Part shown: positions 37,766 to 45,635 of the stretch, in pieces
Numbering within the stretch: position 1 is the stretch's first letter
How the letters are laid out: each line of letters begins with the position of its first letter
From: Flaviflexus equikiangi
Lineage (GTDB): Bacteria > Actinomycetota > Actinomycetes > Actinomycetales > Actinomycetaceae
Reading direction: 5' to 3'
NCBI RefSeq assembly: GCF_014069875.1
Contig: NZ_CP059676.1
Coordinates: forward strand, 682,001-746,000
DNA: 64,000 bases
Program-made: the position numbers and the translations under genes
Notes under the pieces: generated by a model
Databases searched by the model: none
What the model saw: the letters and a program-made list of their open reading frames with translations, nothing else
What the model was told of the DNA's origin: nothing

Positions 37766-38831
37766 GAACCGATGGAGCGCGGCTCTCGCCATGTCTGTCG
37801 TCCTCGGATCGGCGGCGGCATGCTCGGATGATGGGGCCGACTACGTCCTCCACTACACCACCTATTCCAGCGCGACCTCGGACCAGTCGCGTTCCGCGCA
37901 GCGATGGGCGGAGGAGGTGGAACGTCTCACCCATGGCGGGGTGAGCGTCGTCTTCCACTATTCGCAGAGCCTTGTCGGCGCCGACGAAGCCGTGCAGGCA
38001 ACATTGGACGGTCGGGCAGACCTCGCTCAGGTCGGTTCGATCTATGCAGCCTCCGATCTGTCGATGTTCACCGTCATCGAGCTGCCGTTCGAGACGAAGA
38101 ACCCGCAGGCGCACATGAACACGATCCTCCGCCTCTACGAGGAGAGCCCCGTCTACCGGGAGGACTTCGACCGGCAGGGTGTCCGGCTGCTGTTTCCCCT
38201 GCCGCTGGGCACGATCGCGATGGGACTGAACGAGCCGGCACAGACGCCGGACGATCTCGCAGGCCGCTCCATCCGATCCGGCGGCCTCGCGTCCGAAGTG
38301 CTCCTCACCAGCAGGGTGAACCCTGTCGCCATGACGGCGACAGACATCTACGAATCCATGGAGCGCGGCATCGTCGACGGCTATACGGCTCTCGCTCTCG
38401 CCAACCTGTCGACTTTCGGCCTGACGAAAGCCAGCCCGTACGTGGTCGATCCCGGCATCGGAGCCTACTCAAGCTCGATTGTCGTCATCAACGAAGACCT
38501 CTACCAGTCGATGCCGGAAGAGTACCAGCGCGCACTCGACGAAGCCTCCCGGAAGGGAATCGAATTCGGCCTGGAAGAGATGGAATCAGCCGGCCGCATC
38601 GCCTGCGAAGAACTGACGGCGGCAGGCACCGAGTTCTCGTCCTTCTCGGACGCGGACGTCGCGGCATGGGCGGAGAAGTCCACGATCGCCGATGAATGGG
38701 TTGACCGATATGCGGAGCGCGGCTACGACGCCGCCTCCGTCCTCGACGACTATCGGGCCATCATCGCCGACGAGGAGTCGGCATCCGACTATGAGGATCC
38801 GCTCGTGGCATGCATGGAGGGAACACTGTGA
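37758..38831 (+). CDS. dctP: TRAP transporter solute-binding lipoprotein, DctP family
   Basis: 357 residues. A signal sequence ending GSAAAC with Cys22 as the lipid-attachment site would tether it to the outer face of the membrane. The body reads as a DctP binding protein: GGVSVVFHYSQSLVGADEAVQATLDGRADLAQVGSIY-type strands (quoted in part: SLVGADEAVQATLDGRADLA) and DDLAGRSIRSGG. The usual carboxylate-clamping Arg probably corresponds to the one in SIRSGG. Ligand unknown, most likely an organic acid. Overlaps dctQ by four bases. Confidence 0.9.
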   Translation: MIRNRWSAALAMSVVLGSAAACSDDGADYVLHYTTYSSATSDQSRSAQRWAEEVERLTHGGVSVVFHYSQSLVGADEAVQATLDGRADLAQVGSIYAASDLSMFTVIELPFETKNPQAHMNTILRLYEESPVYREDFDRQGVRLLFPLPLGTIAMGLNEPAQTPDDLAGRSIRSGGLASEVLLTSRVNPVAMTATDIYESMERGIVDGYTALALANLSTFGLTKASPYVVDPGIGAYSSSIVVINEDLYQSMPEEYQRALDEASRKGIEFGLEEMESAGRIACEELTAAGTEFSSFSDADVAAWAEKSTIADEWVDRYAERGYDAASVLDDYRAIIADEESASDYEDPLVACMEGTL

Positions 38832-39412
38832 GAACACTGCCAGGGCCGCTGCGAGCACTATCGCAGACACTCGTCATCATCGCCGGAATCCTCCTCATCC
38901 TCCTCACGCTGCTCACGGTCGCTGACGTGGTGGGAAGAAACCTGTGGGACCAGTCCATCCTCGGAGCGGTCGATATCTCCACACTCGCACTCGTCGCCAT
39001 CGCCTTCCTCGGCCTCGCCGCCGCGGAAATCGACGGCAGGCACGTGTCCGTCGATCTTCTCGAGATGAATCTCCCCACCCGTGAGAGGACCACCCTCGCC
39101 CTCATCCGCACACTGCTCCTCCTGATCGTGGGAGCCGTCCTCTCGTGGGGAATCCTCGGAACGGTCGTCTCCGCCTTCGAACGATCCGAGACGACGAACG
39201 GCATCCTGAGACTGGCGACATGGCCCGTCAAGAGCGCTCTCCTCGCGGCCTTCGTCCTCTTCTTCGTCGTCGCGATCTGGAACTCACTCAACGAATACCT
39301 GGACATGAGAGACGGCAAGCGCCTCGACGACGAGTCGCACATCGTCCACCAGGCTCAGGCCGAAGCCCAGCTCATCACCCACACCGTCATCGACCGGGAG
39401 GAGAAGAAATGA
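38828..39412 (+). CDS. dctQ: TRAP transporter small membrane subunit, DctQ family
   Basis: 194 residues with four transmembrane helices, the normal number. DVVGRNLWDQSILGAVDIS and GLAAAEIDGRHVSVD are the DctQ signature region (each 20 residues or less). A polar C-terminal tail of about 35 residues follows. It pairs with DctM in sodium-driven import. GTG start at 38828 with GGAGGG upstream; the end overlaps dctM (ATGA). Confidence 0.93.
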   Translation: MRTLPGPLRALSQTLVIIAGILLILLTLLTVADVVGRNLWDQSILGAVDISTLALVAIAFLGLAAAEIDGRHVSVDLLEMNLPTRERTTLALIRTLLLLIVGAVLSWGILGTVVSAFERSETTNGILRLATWPVKSALLAAFVLFFVVAIWNSLNEYLDMRDGKRLDDESHIVHQAQAEAQLITHTVIDREEKK

Positions 39413-40758
39413 CCGGCGCAGCCATCGGTGCCCTCCTCACCGTCATCATCACGTTCATCGTCCTCATCGCCATCCGCTTCCACGTCGGCCTCTCGCTCAT
39501 GCTCGCAGGGCTGGTCGGTGTCGTCATGCTCCGCTCCACCGGCGCCGCGATCTCCACGGGAGCGAACGCCCCCTTCTCATCATCCGCCGACTACGGCCTC
39601 GTCATCATCCCGCTCTTCATCCTCATGGGAATCTTCGCCGTCAAGGCGGGCCTCGCGCAGGCGGGATTCGACATCGCATCCCGGATCCTCCGTCGCCTGC
39701 CGGGCGGCTCAGCTCTCGCGTCCCTCGCGGGCTCGGGCCTCTTCGCGGCAGTCACCGGATCCTCGGTCGCCACAGTCGCAACACTCGCACGGGTGTCGAC
39801 CGATGCGATCGTGAAAGCGGGACACAGTGTCAAGCTGGCAGCCGGTGTCGTGTGTGCGGGCGGCACCCTCGGTGTCCTCATCCCACCGTCGATCGTGCTC
39901 GTCCTCTACGGGGTCGTGACGGAAGAGTCGATCGGGCAGCTCCTCCTCGCCGGCATCGGCCCCGGACTGCTCACGATCCTCGCGTATGCAGCGACGATCA
40001 TGATCCTCGTCGTGCGTACGCGTCGAGCAACCGCGGGAACGGAGGACTCCCTCCTCGAGCGCGAGCGGGCAGCGGCTGATGATGCGAGTCGGCTGCAGAT
40101 GGACTGGCTGGGAGGAGCATTCCTCGGAGTGATCTTCGCCGTCTCCATCGGCACCATCTACCTCGGCATCGCAACCCCCACGGAGGCAGCATCCTTCGGT
40201 GCGCTCGCGGCCCTCATCATCCTCATCGTGCGAACGAAGATGAGCCAGCTGCTCGGCGCCGTCAAAGAGTCCCTCGTGGAAGCGATCGGGTTGACCGCCA
40301 TGACCTTCCTGCTCCTCGCAGGAGCGGGTGTCTTCACCTACTTCCTCGCACTCTCGGGAGCATCGACCGCCCTCGTCGACGCGGTGATCTCGGCAGAGCT
40401 GCCCGCCTACCTCGTTCTCATCCTCTGTCTCGCCATCCTGCTGCCGCTCGGCATGTTCCTCGACGGGATCTCCATGATCCTCATCGCAGCCCCGCTGCTC
40501 CACCCCATCCTCACCGGGTACGGGTTCGACGCGATCTGGCTCGGAGTCCTCATCGTCAAGGTCGCAGAGATGGCGCTGATCACCCCGCCCGTGGGCATGA
40601 ACGTTTTCGTCTATTCGGGAACGGTGAAAGAAGTCGGCCTGGGAACCGCGTTCCGCGGGGTCGTGCCCTTTATCGTCGCCGATATCGTCGTGGTCGCGAT
40701 CCTCATCCTCGTTCCGCAGATCGTCACCTTCATCCCCAATCTCTCAGGAACCAGCTAA
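39409..40758 (+). CDS. dctM: TRAP transporter large membrane permease, DctM family
   Basis: 449 residues and about 12 transmembrane helices. GSGLFAAVTGSSVATVATL, VLIPPSIVLVLYGVVTEES and LITPPVGMNVFVYSG are the DctM consensus stretches lining the transport path. It is the sodium-coupled permease that accepts substrate from the DctP protein. The start ATG overlaps the dctQ stop. Confidence 0.95.
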   Translation: MTGAAIGALLTVIITFIVLIAIRFHVGLSLMLAGLVGVVMLRSTGAAISTGANAPFSSSADYGLVIIPLFILMGIFAVKAGLAQAGFDIASRILRRLPGGSALASLAGSGLFAAVTGSSVATVATLARVSTDAIVKAGHSVKLAAGVVCAGGTLGVLIPPSIVLVLYGVVTEESIGQLLLAGIGPGLLTILAYAATIMILVVRTRRATAGTEDSLLERERAAADDASRLQMDWLGGAFLGVIFAVSIGTIYLGIATPTEAASFGALAALIILIVRTKMSQLLGAVKESLVEAIGLTAMTFLLLAGAGVFTYFLALSGASTALVDAVISAELPAYLVLILCLAILLPLGMFLDGISMILIAAPLLHPILTGYGFDAIWLGVLIVKVAEMALITPPVGMNVFVYSGTVKEVGLGTAFRGVVPFIVADIVVVAILILVPQIVTFIPNLSGTS

Positions 40759-40768
40759 AGGAGCCCCC

Positions 40769-41431
40769 ATGTTCATCAACAATCCCATGCCGGACCAGAT
40801 CGACCCGGCGCTTGTCGACGAACTCCGCGGCGTCTGCGTGTCCACTCTCGGGCACCTGCGCGACGACGGGTTCGCGAAGGGCCTCGTGCCGAACCGGAGG
40901 CCCGTGAAGTTCGTCGGCACGGCCGTCACCGTGCGCATACCACACCTGGATTCGACTGCCGTGCACGTCGCGGCCGATCTGCTTCGACCGGGTGACGTGC
41001 TCGTCATCGACCACAGCGGGGACAGGGAGCGTTCCTCCTTCGGAGGTCTCGTCTCCTTCACCGCGAAGGCTCGCGGAGCGGTCGGTGCTGTCATCGACGG
41101 TTCGATCAATGACCACGACGAGACTCTGGCCTACGATTTCCCGGTCTTCTCGAGGGGCTTCAGCCCGATCACGACACGGATACTCGGGCTCGAGGGTGCC
41201 ATCAACGTGCCCGTCTCTGTGTGCGGAGTCGTGGTCCGGCCGGGAGACGTCGTGTTCGCCGACTCCGACGGTGTCGCCTTCCTCCAGCCCCACGAGGCTG
41301 TCGGCCTCGGGGCCCTCCTCTCCTCGAAGGAGCAGGCGGAAGCACCCGCGCGAGATGCTATTGCCGCCGGCGGCTCCATCGCCGAGTTCTCCGGCGCGCG
41401 AGCAGCGTTCGAGGCGAAGCTCCAGCGCTAG
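40769..41431 (+). CDS. RraA-family protein, possible 4-hydroxy-4-methyl-2-oxoglutarate-type aldolase
   Basis: 220 residues, RraA/dimethylmenaquinone-methyltransferase-like fold. GDVLVIDHSGD and VGAVIDGSIND show the active-site loops. In aldolases of the HMG/CHA type the pattern G-x20-R-D supplies a catalytic Arg and a metal-binding Asp; here the Arg is Asn (GSIND) while the Asp is kept. Enzymatic aldolase activity is therefore uncertain. It sits 10 bases after dctM behind AGGAG and ends the operon, so it likely acts on the same substrate or product. Confidence 0.78.
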   Translation: MFINNPMPDQIDPALVDELRGVCVSTLGHLRDDGFAKGLVPNRRPVKFVGTAVTVRIPHLDSTAVHVAADLLRPGDVLVIDHSGDRERSSFGGLVSFTAKARGAVGAVIDGSINDHDETLAYDFPVFSRGFSPITTRILGLEGAINVPVSVCGVVVRPGDVVFADSDGVAFLQPHEAVGLGALLSSKEQAEAPARDAIAAGGSIAEFSGARAAFEAKLQR

Positions 41432-41446
41432 CCGGAGACGGTGGAT

Positions 41447-41476
41447 GGGGAGGCACGGTATCGGCCGCGCCTCCCC
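41447..41476 (+). terminator. hairpin after the aldolase-TRAP operon
   Basis: GGGGAGGC pairs with GCCTCCCC around a 14-base loop, followed by GTTCCGTT. A weak T-tract makes this a modest call. Confidence 0.5.
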
Positions 41477-41542
41477 GTTCCGTTATCGGCGGATCAGGGC
41501 CGTTGTCGTCTCGCGGGTGCGATGATTCGGAGTCCTGGGGTT

Positions 41543-41548
41543 TATGAT
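41543..41548 (+). promoter_or_regulatory. possible -10 element for the alpha/beta hydrolase gene
   Basis: TATGAT lies 36 bases before the likely GTG at 41585. No good -35 was found. Confidence 0.3.
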
Positions 41549-41584
41549 CACAGAAATGATTCCATTGCCAGAACGGACGACATC

Positions 41585-43243
41585 GTGGATCACACGCCCC
41601 CAGCCTCCACCACACGGTATGCGAACCGTTGGATCCCCGACGCGACGGGGTCAGCGCTCGGCTTCATCGCCGCAGTCCTCTCCGTCACCCCGTCGCTGCT
41701 GCCACGCCCGGCCGTCTTCCAAGGCATCATCGTCGTCCTCTCCTTCGCGTTCGGATACCTTGCCGGTGTCCTGATCGCGAAAGGTGTGCGGCGCATGCGA
41801 GGCAAGGAGGCTCCCCGGTCTATCAGCCGGCGCTGGTTCTACGGCTATGTCGCCGCCTGGATTGCCGCCCTTATCGTCCTCCCGGGCGCGGCCGTTGCCT
41901 GGCAGAACGATGTTCGCAGGCTCGTCAGCATGCCGCCTCTCGACGGCACCCACCTCGGGGCATTCTTCCTCGGCTTCCTCATCACGGGAGCCCTCGTGGT
42001 GGCGATCACGCTCGGGGTGCGCCGCCTCTACTCCAGGTTTCGTAAGAATGGTTCATGGGGCAGGGCCACGGCCCTGACGGTGGCCGTCATCGCCGCTATC
42101 ATTGCGGCTCTCGCACTGACGGTGGTCTTCGGAGCGGACCGCTTCTACCGCGACCGCAATGCTCTTCCCGACTCCGACCTGGTCGAACCAGACTCCCAGT
42201 ATCGTTCAGCAGGGAGCGAGTCCATCATCTCGTGGGACAGCCTGGGCAGGCATGGGGCCGATTTCGTCGGTGGCGGGCCGAGCATGGCAGAGATCGAGGC
42301 GCTCACGGGTGAGGAGGCGATGGAGCCGATCCGCGTCTATGCCGGCCTCGCTTCCGCACCCACCATGGAGGAGCGGGCGGATCTCGTCGTCGCCGAACTG
42401 GAGAGGACGGGAGCTTTCGACCGGGAGGTTCTCGCTGTCGCGATTCCCACCGGCTCCGGCTGGCTCGAGCCGCAGACTGTCGATGCTCTGGAGTACGTGC
42501 ACGGGGGAGACACGGCGATCGCCTCCATGCAATACGCCTACACGCCCAGCTGGGTTTCTTACATCTTTGATCCCGATGCCCCCATGAAAGCCGCAGGAGC
42601 GCTGTTCGATGCCGTCGAGGAACGCTGGTCCGAGCTGCCGGAGGATGATCGCCCACATCTCGTCATCTACGGACTGAGCCTCGGAGCATACGGCGGCCAG
42701 TCCGTGTTCACCGACGTGGACGATCTTCGCGCCCGCACCGACGGTGCCCTGTTCGTCGGCAGTCCGCACAGCTCCGAACTCTGGAAGAGCCTGCAATCGT
42801 CCCGCGATCCGGGAAGTCCCGCCTGGCAGCCCGTGCTGGATGATGGGCGGGAAGTGCGATGGATGTCGCGTGACGGGGACGAGAACAAGCTGACCGGCCC
42901 GTGGCTCGAGCCGCGCGTCCTCTACCTCCAGCATGCGACAGATCCCGTCACGTGGCTCGCCCCCGATGTCTACTGGCGGGCCCCCGACTGGCTCAAGCCA
43001 GATCAGAGGAGCCCGGAACTCAGCACGTCGATGAGGTGGATACCAGTCGTGACGGGCCTCCAGGTCACGCTCGACATGCTTGTCGCTGAGGCAGTCCCGG
43101 CCGCCTACGGGCACAACTATGGCGATGTCGTCGTCGACGCATGGCGTCACGTCACTCCTGAGACGGGATTGGGAGATGAGGCCCTCACTCGGATCCAGGC
43201 CGAGATCGCAACCTACGCGGCCATTCCCCGCTACGACTGGTAG
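41585..43243 (+). CDS. membrane-anchored alpha/beta-hydrolase family protein
   Basis: 552 residues from the GTG at 41585; an ATG at 41522 is an alternative adding 21 residues. Four hydrophobic helices lie in the first 190 residues, followed by an extracellular-facing or peripheral catalytic domain. The nucleophile elbow GLSLG places the catalytic serine at about residue 365. The architecture matches the actinobacterial DUF2319-type alpha/beta hydrolases (N-terminal membrane domain plus PF10081 catalytic domain). Known members are uncharacterised, probably esterases or lipases. Ends facing the nucleoside hydrolase gene. Confidence 0.87.
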   Translation: MDHTPPASTTRYANRWIPDATGSALGFIAAVLSVTPSLLPRPAVFQGIIVVLSFAFGYLAGVLIAKGVRRMRGKEAPRSISRRWFYGYVAAWIAALIVLPGAAVAWQNDVRRLVSMPPLDGTHLGAFFLGFLITGALVVAITLGVRRLYSRFRKNGSWGRATALTVAVIAAIIAALALTVVFGADRFYRDRNALPDSDLVEPDSQYRSAGSESIISWDSLGRHGADFVGGGPSMAEIEALTGEEAMEPIRVYAGLASAPTMEERADLVVAELERTGAFDREVLAVAIPTGSGWLEPQTVDALEYVHGGDTAIASMQYAYTPSWVSYIFDPDAPMKAAGALFDAVEERWSELPEDDRPHLVIYGLSLGAYGGQSVFTDVDDLRARTDGALFVGSPHSSELWKSLQSSRDPGSPAWQPVLDDGREVRWMSRDGDENKLTGPWLEPRVLYLQHATDPVTWLAPDVYWRAPDWLKPDQRSPELSTSMRWIPVVTGLQVTLDMLVAEAVPAAYGHNYGDVVVDAWRHVTPETGLGDEALTRIQAEIATYAAIPRYDW

Positions 43244-43255
43244 CCGAAAGCCCCA

Positions 43256-43281
43256 GCCTGTCGGACTCCGCACCGGCAGGC
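43256..43281. terminator. bidirectional hairpin between convergent genes
   Basis: GCCTGTCGG pairs with CCGGCAGGC (one G-T pair) around an eight-base loop, between the hydrolase stop and the nucleoside hydrolase stop. Confidence 0.55.
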
Positions 43282-43285
43282 CGGG

Positions 43286-44212
43286 CTAGCGGAGGCGGCC
43301 GATCGAGGAGATGACGAGATCCCAGAAACGCTCGACATCGAGCTTCAGCGCGGCGCGAGAGCGAGAGTCATAGCTCATCCAGGGCCTGCGGTCGACGATG
43401 GTCATACCGGTCGTGTGGGCACCGCTCGTCTCGACGACGATCGGGCTGGCCAGGTAGGACATGAGAGATGGATCGATGACCTGGGCGACAGCCACCGGAT
43501 CGTGGACCGGCGGGGAGGCGAAGGCCTGCTCGGATTCGTTCGACTCGGTGAAGAACGCCATGAGGTCGACAACGAACTGACCCACCGGGGTGCCCAAGCT
43601 GCGGAACCTGTCGACAACGTCGGGCGTTGCCTGCGCCTCGTGGGTGACATCGAGTCCCACCATCGTGACCGGCCACGGGGCAGACACGACTGCGGCGGCG
43701 GCCTCGGGATCGACAAGGATGTTGAACTCCGCGACGGGGGAATAGTTCCCGACCCCGACGCCCCCGCCCATGAAGGTCACCCCCGCGACACGGGAAGCGA
43801 TCTCGGGCTCCTTGCGCAGTGCCATCGCAACATTCGTCAGCGGCCCGGTGGGAACGAGGGTGATCGTGCCGGGCTCCGACTCCATGATCGTGTCGATCAT
43901 CAGGTCGACGCCATGGCGCTGATCGAGATCCATGGCAGGAGGAGGCAGCGTCACCCCATCCAGGCCGCTCTCACCGTGAATCTCGGCAGACGTCAAGAGA
44001 TCGCGGACGAGGGGACGATCGCAACCCGCCGCGATCGGGGCGGTGATGTTCGCGAGAGTGGCGATGCCGAGAGCGTTGCGCGTCACCTTCTCCAGGGTCT
44101 GGTTGCCGCCCACGGTCGTGATCGCGGCAATCTCGATGTCGGGATGACCGGCGGCGAGAAGCATCGCAACCGCATCATCATGTCCGGGATCGCAGTCCAG
44201 AATGATGTTCAT
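43286..44212 (-). CDS. inosine-uridine preferring nucleoside hydrolase family protein
   Basis: 308 residues. It hydrolyses the N-glycosidic bond of ribonucleosides for salvage. The calcium-binding aspartate cluster DCDPGHDDA is at residues 6-14, typical of the family, with TGPLTN and AEFNILVDPEAA further on, and a late HDPVAVA. Substrate range cannot be called. The ATG at 44212 overlaps the stop of the upstream membrane-anchored protein (ATGA), so the two are translationally coupled. Confidence 0.92.
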   Translation of the reverse strand: MNIILDCDPGHDDAVAMLLAAGHPDIEIAAITTVGGNQTLEKVTRNALGIATLANITAPIAAGCDRPLVRDLLTSAEIHGESGLDGVTLPPPAMDLDQRHGVDLMIDTIMESEPGTITLVPTGPLTNVAMALRKEPEIASRVAGVTFMGGGVGVGNYSPVAEFNILVDPEAAAAVVSAPWPVTMVGLDVTHEAQATPDVVDRFRSLGTPVGQFVVDLMAFFTESNESEQAFASPPVHDPVAVAQVIDPSLMSYLASPIVVETSGAHTTGMTIVDRRPWMSYDSRSRAALKLDVERFWDLVISSIGRLR

Positions 44213-45084
44213 TGCACCTCGATCAGGGGGAAATCGGTGACCGTCGACGCCGCCACATAGCGATGGAGAGCGGACACGATCTGGAGATCGACAGTCGGAT
44301 CGGACGTGGGAATGTAGCTGAACAGCTCGGCCGCGATCAGCATCTTGGCCTCGGCCTCGAGCTGCGCCGCAGTCTCCGGGGACGGGTCGGCCAGGAACCA
44401 CGAGGGGAGGGGCGCGACAGCGAGACGGCTGTCTGCCATCCCGCTCGACAGGATCGCGCTCGTCATCGTATCGACCTCGGCAATACTGTCGACTGCGGAT
44501 TCGTTCGGGTCGAGATGAGCGGCGGCGGTCTCCAGCCACTGCCGCGCCGTGTCAAGGGTGAGCAGCGTCTGCTCTGTCGCGAACTCGGCCAGACCGACAA
44601 GCGGCTCCGCCGCGATCGCTTCCTCCTCGGTCAGAGCATCGAGCGCGATCTGCTGCCGAAGCAGGATGGAGGCGAACAGGGGGGCGTCCGCGGGATCGAC
44701 GGTCTGCACAGCATGCTCGGTGGCCTCGACGGCCCGTTCGAGAAGGATCATGACATCGGCCGTATCGGACTGTGGGGCGGGCGGGTTCGTCGCACCCTCA
44801 GGTGCGCCCTCGGGCCAGGGTACCCATACCCCTCCGACAGCCTCCTCGTGGGCGCGTGCCATCGACGCAACGTCCGGGTTCGCACCCTCGGCCGCCTCCG
44901 CGAGGAGCGCATAGGCCGTCGCGGCATCCTGGCGTGCCTCCTCGGAGACACTGGCAGGCTCCGGCTGGGGAGGCCCCGAGTCGAGCCTGACACCGATGAC
45001 GACCATCGCGAGGACGAAGATGGCGATGCCGATCGCGACAGAGAGGAGGAAAGCTGCGGGTGAGAGCCCAGCGCGGCGAGTCAT
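44209..45084 (-). CDS. membrane-anchored helical protein of unknown function
   Basis: 291 residues. A single N-terminal transmembrane segment (about residues 10-31) is followed by an exported, acidic, Ala/Glu-rich domain predicted to be mostly helical, with no Cys. It sits upstream of rimP on the opposite strand, a place where mycobacteria have a DUF4439-type (ferritin-like) gene; the helical content is compatible, but I do not see metal ligands, so the family is left open. CACTAT six bases before the ATG suggests a leaderless transcript, divergent from rimP. Confidence 0.72.
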   Translation of the reverse strand: MTRRAGLSPAAFLLSVAIGIAIFVLAMVVIGVRLDSGPPQPEPASVSEEARQDAATAYALLAEAAEGANPDVASMARAHEEAVGGVWVPWPEGAPEGATNPPAPQSDTADVMILLERAVEATEHAVQTVDPADAPLFASILLRQQIALDALTEEEAIAAEPLVGLAEFATEQTLLTLDTARQWLETAAAHLDPNESAVDSIAEVDTMTSAILSSGMADSRLAVAPLPSWFLADPSPETAAQLEAEAKMLIAAELFSYIPTSDPTVDLQIVSALHRYVAASTVTDFPLIEVQ

Positions 45085-45090
45085 ACGTCA

Positions 45091-45096
45091 ATAGTG
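45091..45096 (-). promoter_or_regulatory. -10 element for the leaderless membrane-protein gene
   Basis: On the minus strand CACTAT stands six bases before the ATG at 45084. Confidence 0.4.
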
Positions 45097-45164
45097 CCAC
45101 AGGGCCTTCTTCTCCCGTGGCGAAGACCTCCCGGCGGCAGTATCGGCACGGGCGGACATGCAGG

Positions 45165-45170
45165 TACGCT
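45165..45170 (+). promoter_or_regulatory. -10 element for leaderless rimP
   Basis: TACGCT ends seven bases before the rimP ATG. GGAAGG in between is too close to the start to act as a standard ribosome site. Confidence 0.5.
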
Positions 45171-45177
45171 GGAAGGC

Positions 45178-45627
45178 ATGAAGGATGCTGATAAACTGAA
45201 CGATGCACTTGTCTCGGTCGTGGCCGGGGCCGGTCTCTATCTCGAGCAGGTCGAGCTGAAGCCCGCCGGGAAGCGAACCCTGCTGCGGGTCACGGTGGAC
45301 CTGGAAGATGGTCCGGGCGGAGTGGGATCGGATCAGCTGGCCGACGTGTCTCGCAAGATCTCGGCATTCCTCGACGAAAGCCCTGCCGCACCGTCCGGCC
45401 AGTACGTGCTCGAGGTGTCCACACCCGGGGCCACGAGAACCCTGACAGAGCCCCGACACTTCCGCCGTGCGCAGGGACGCAAGGTCGTCCTCGCCACCGC
45501 AGGCGGCGACATCACGGGACGTCTCGACTCAGTCGAAGGCGATACACTGTCCCTCAGCAATGGCGGGCAGGCGCGCGAGATCTCACTCTCCGACGTGCTG
45601 AGCGCCCGCATGGACGTCGAACTTTAG
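45178..45627 (+). CDS. rimP: ribosome maturation factor RimP
   Basis: 149 residues. Assists 30S subunit assembly. The N-terminal alpha/beta domain (LYLEQVELKPAGKRTLLRV) and VSRKISAFLDE precede the family signature YVLEVSTPGATRTLTEPRHF, then an SH3-like C-terminal domain. Its stop lies eight bases before nusA, completing the usual rimP-nusA-ylxR-infB order. Confidence 0.95.
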   Translation: MKDADKLNDALVSVVAGAGLYLEQVELKPAGKRTLLRVTVDLEDGPGGVGSDQLADVSRKISAFLDESPAAPSGQYVLEVSTPGATRTLTEPRHFRRAQGRKVVLATAGGDITGRLDSVEGDTLSLSNGGQAREISLSDVLSARMDVEL

Positions 45628-45635
45628 GAGCCCCC

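Noticed and set aside
41522-41584. Longer start for the membrane alpha/beta hydrolase
   Set aside because: The ATG at 41522 lacks a ribosome site or -10 at leaderless spacing and adds a segment that does not look like the family; kept only as an alternative.
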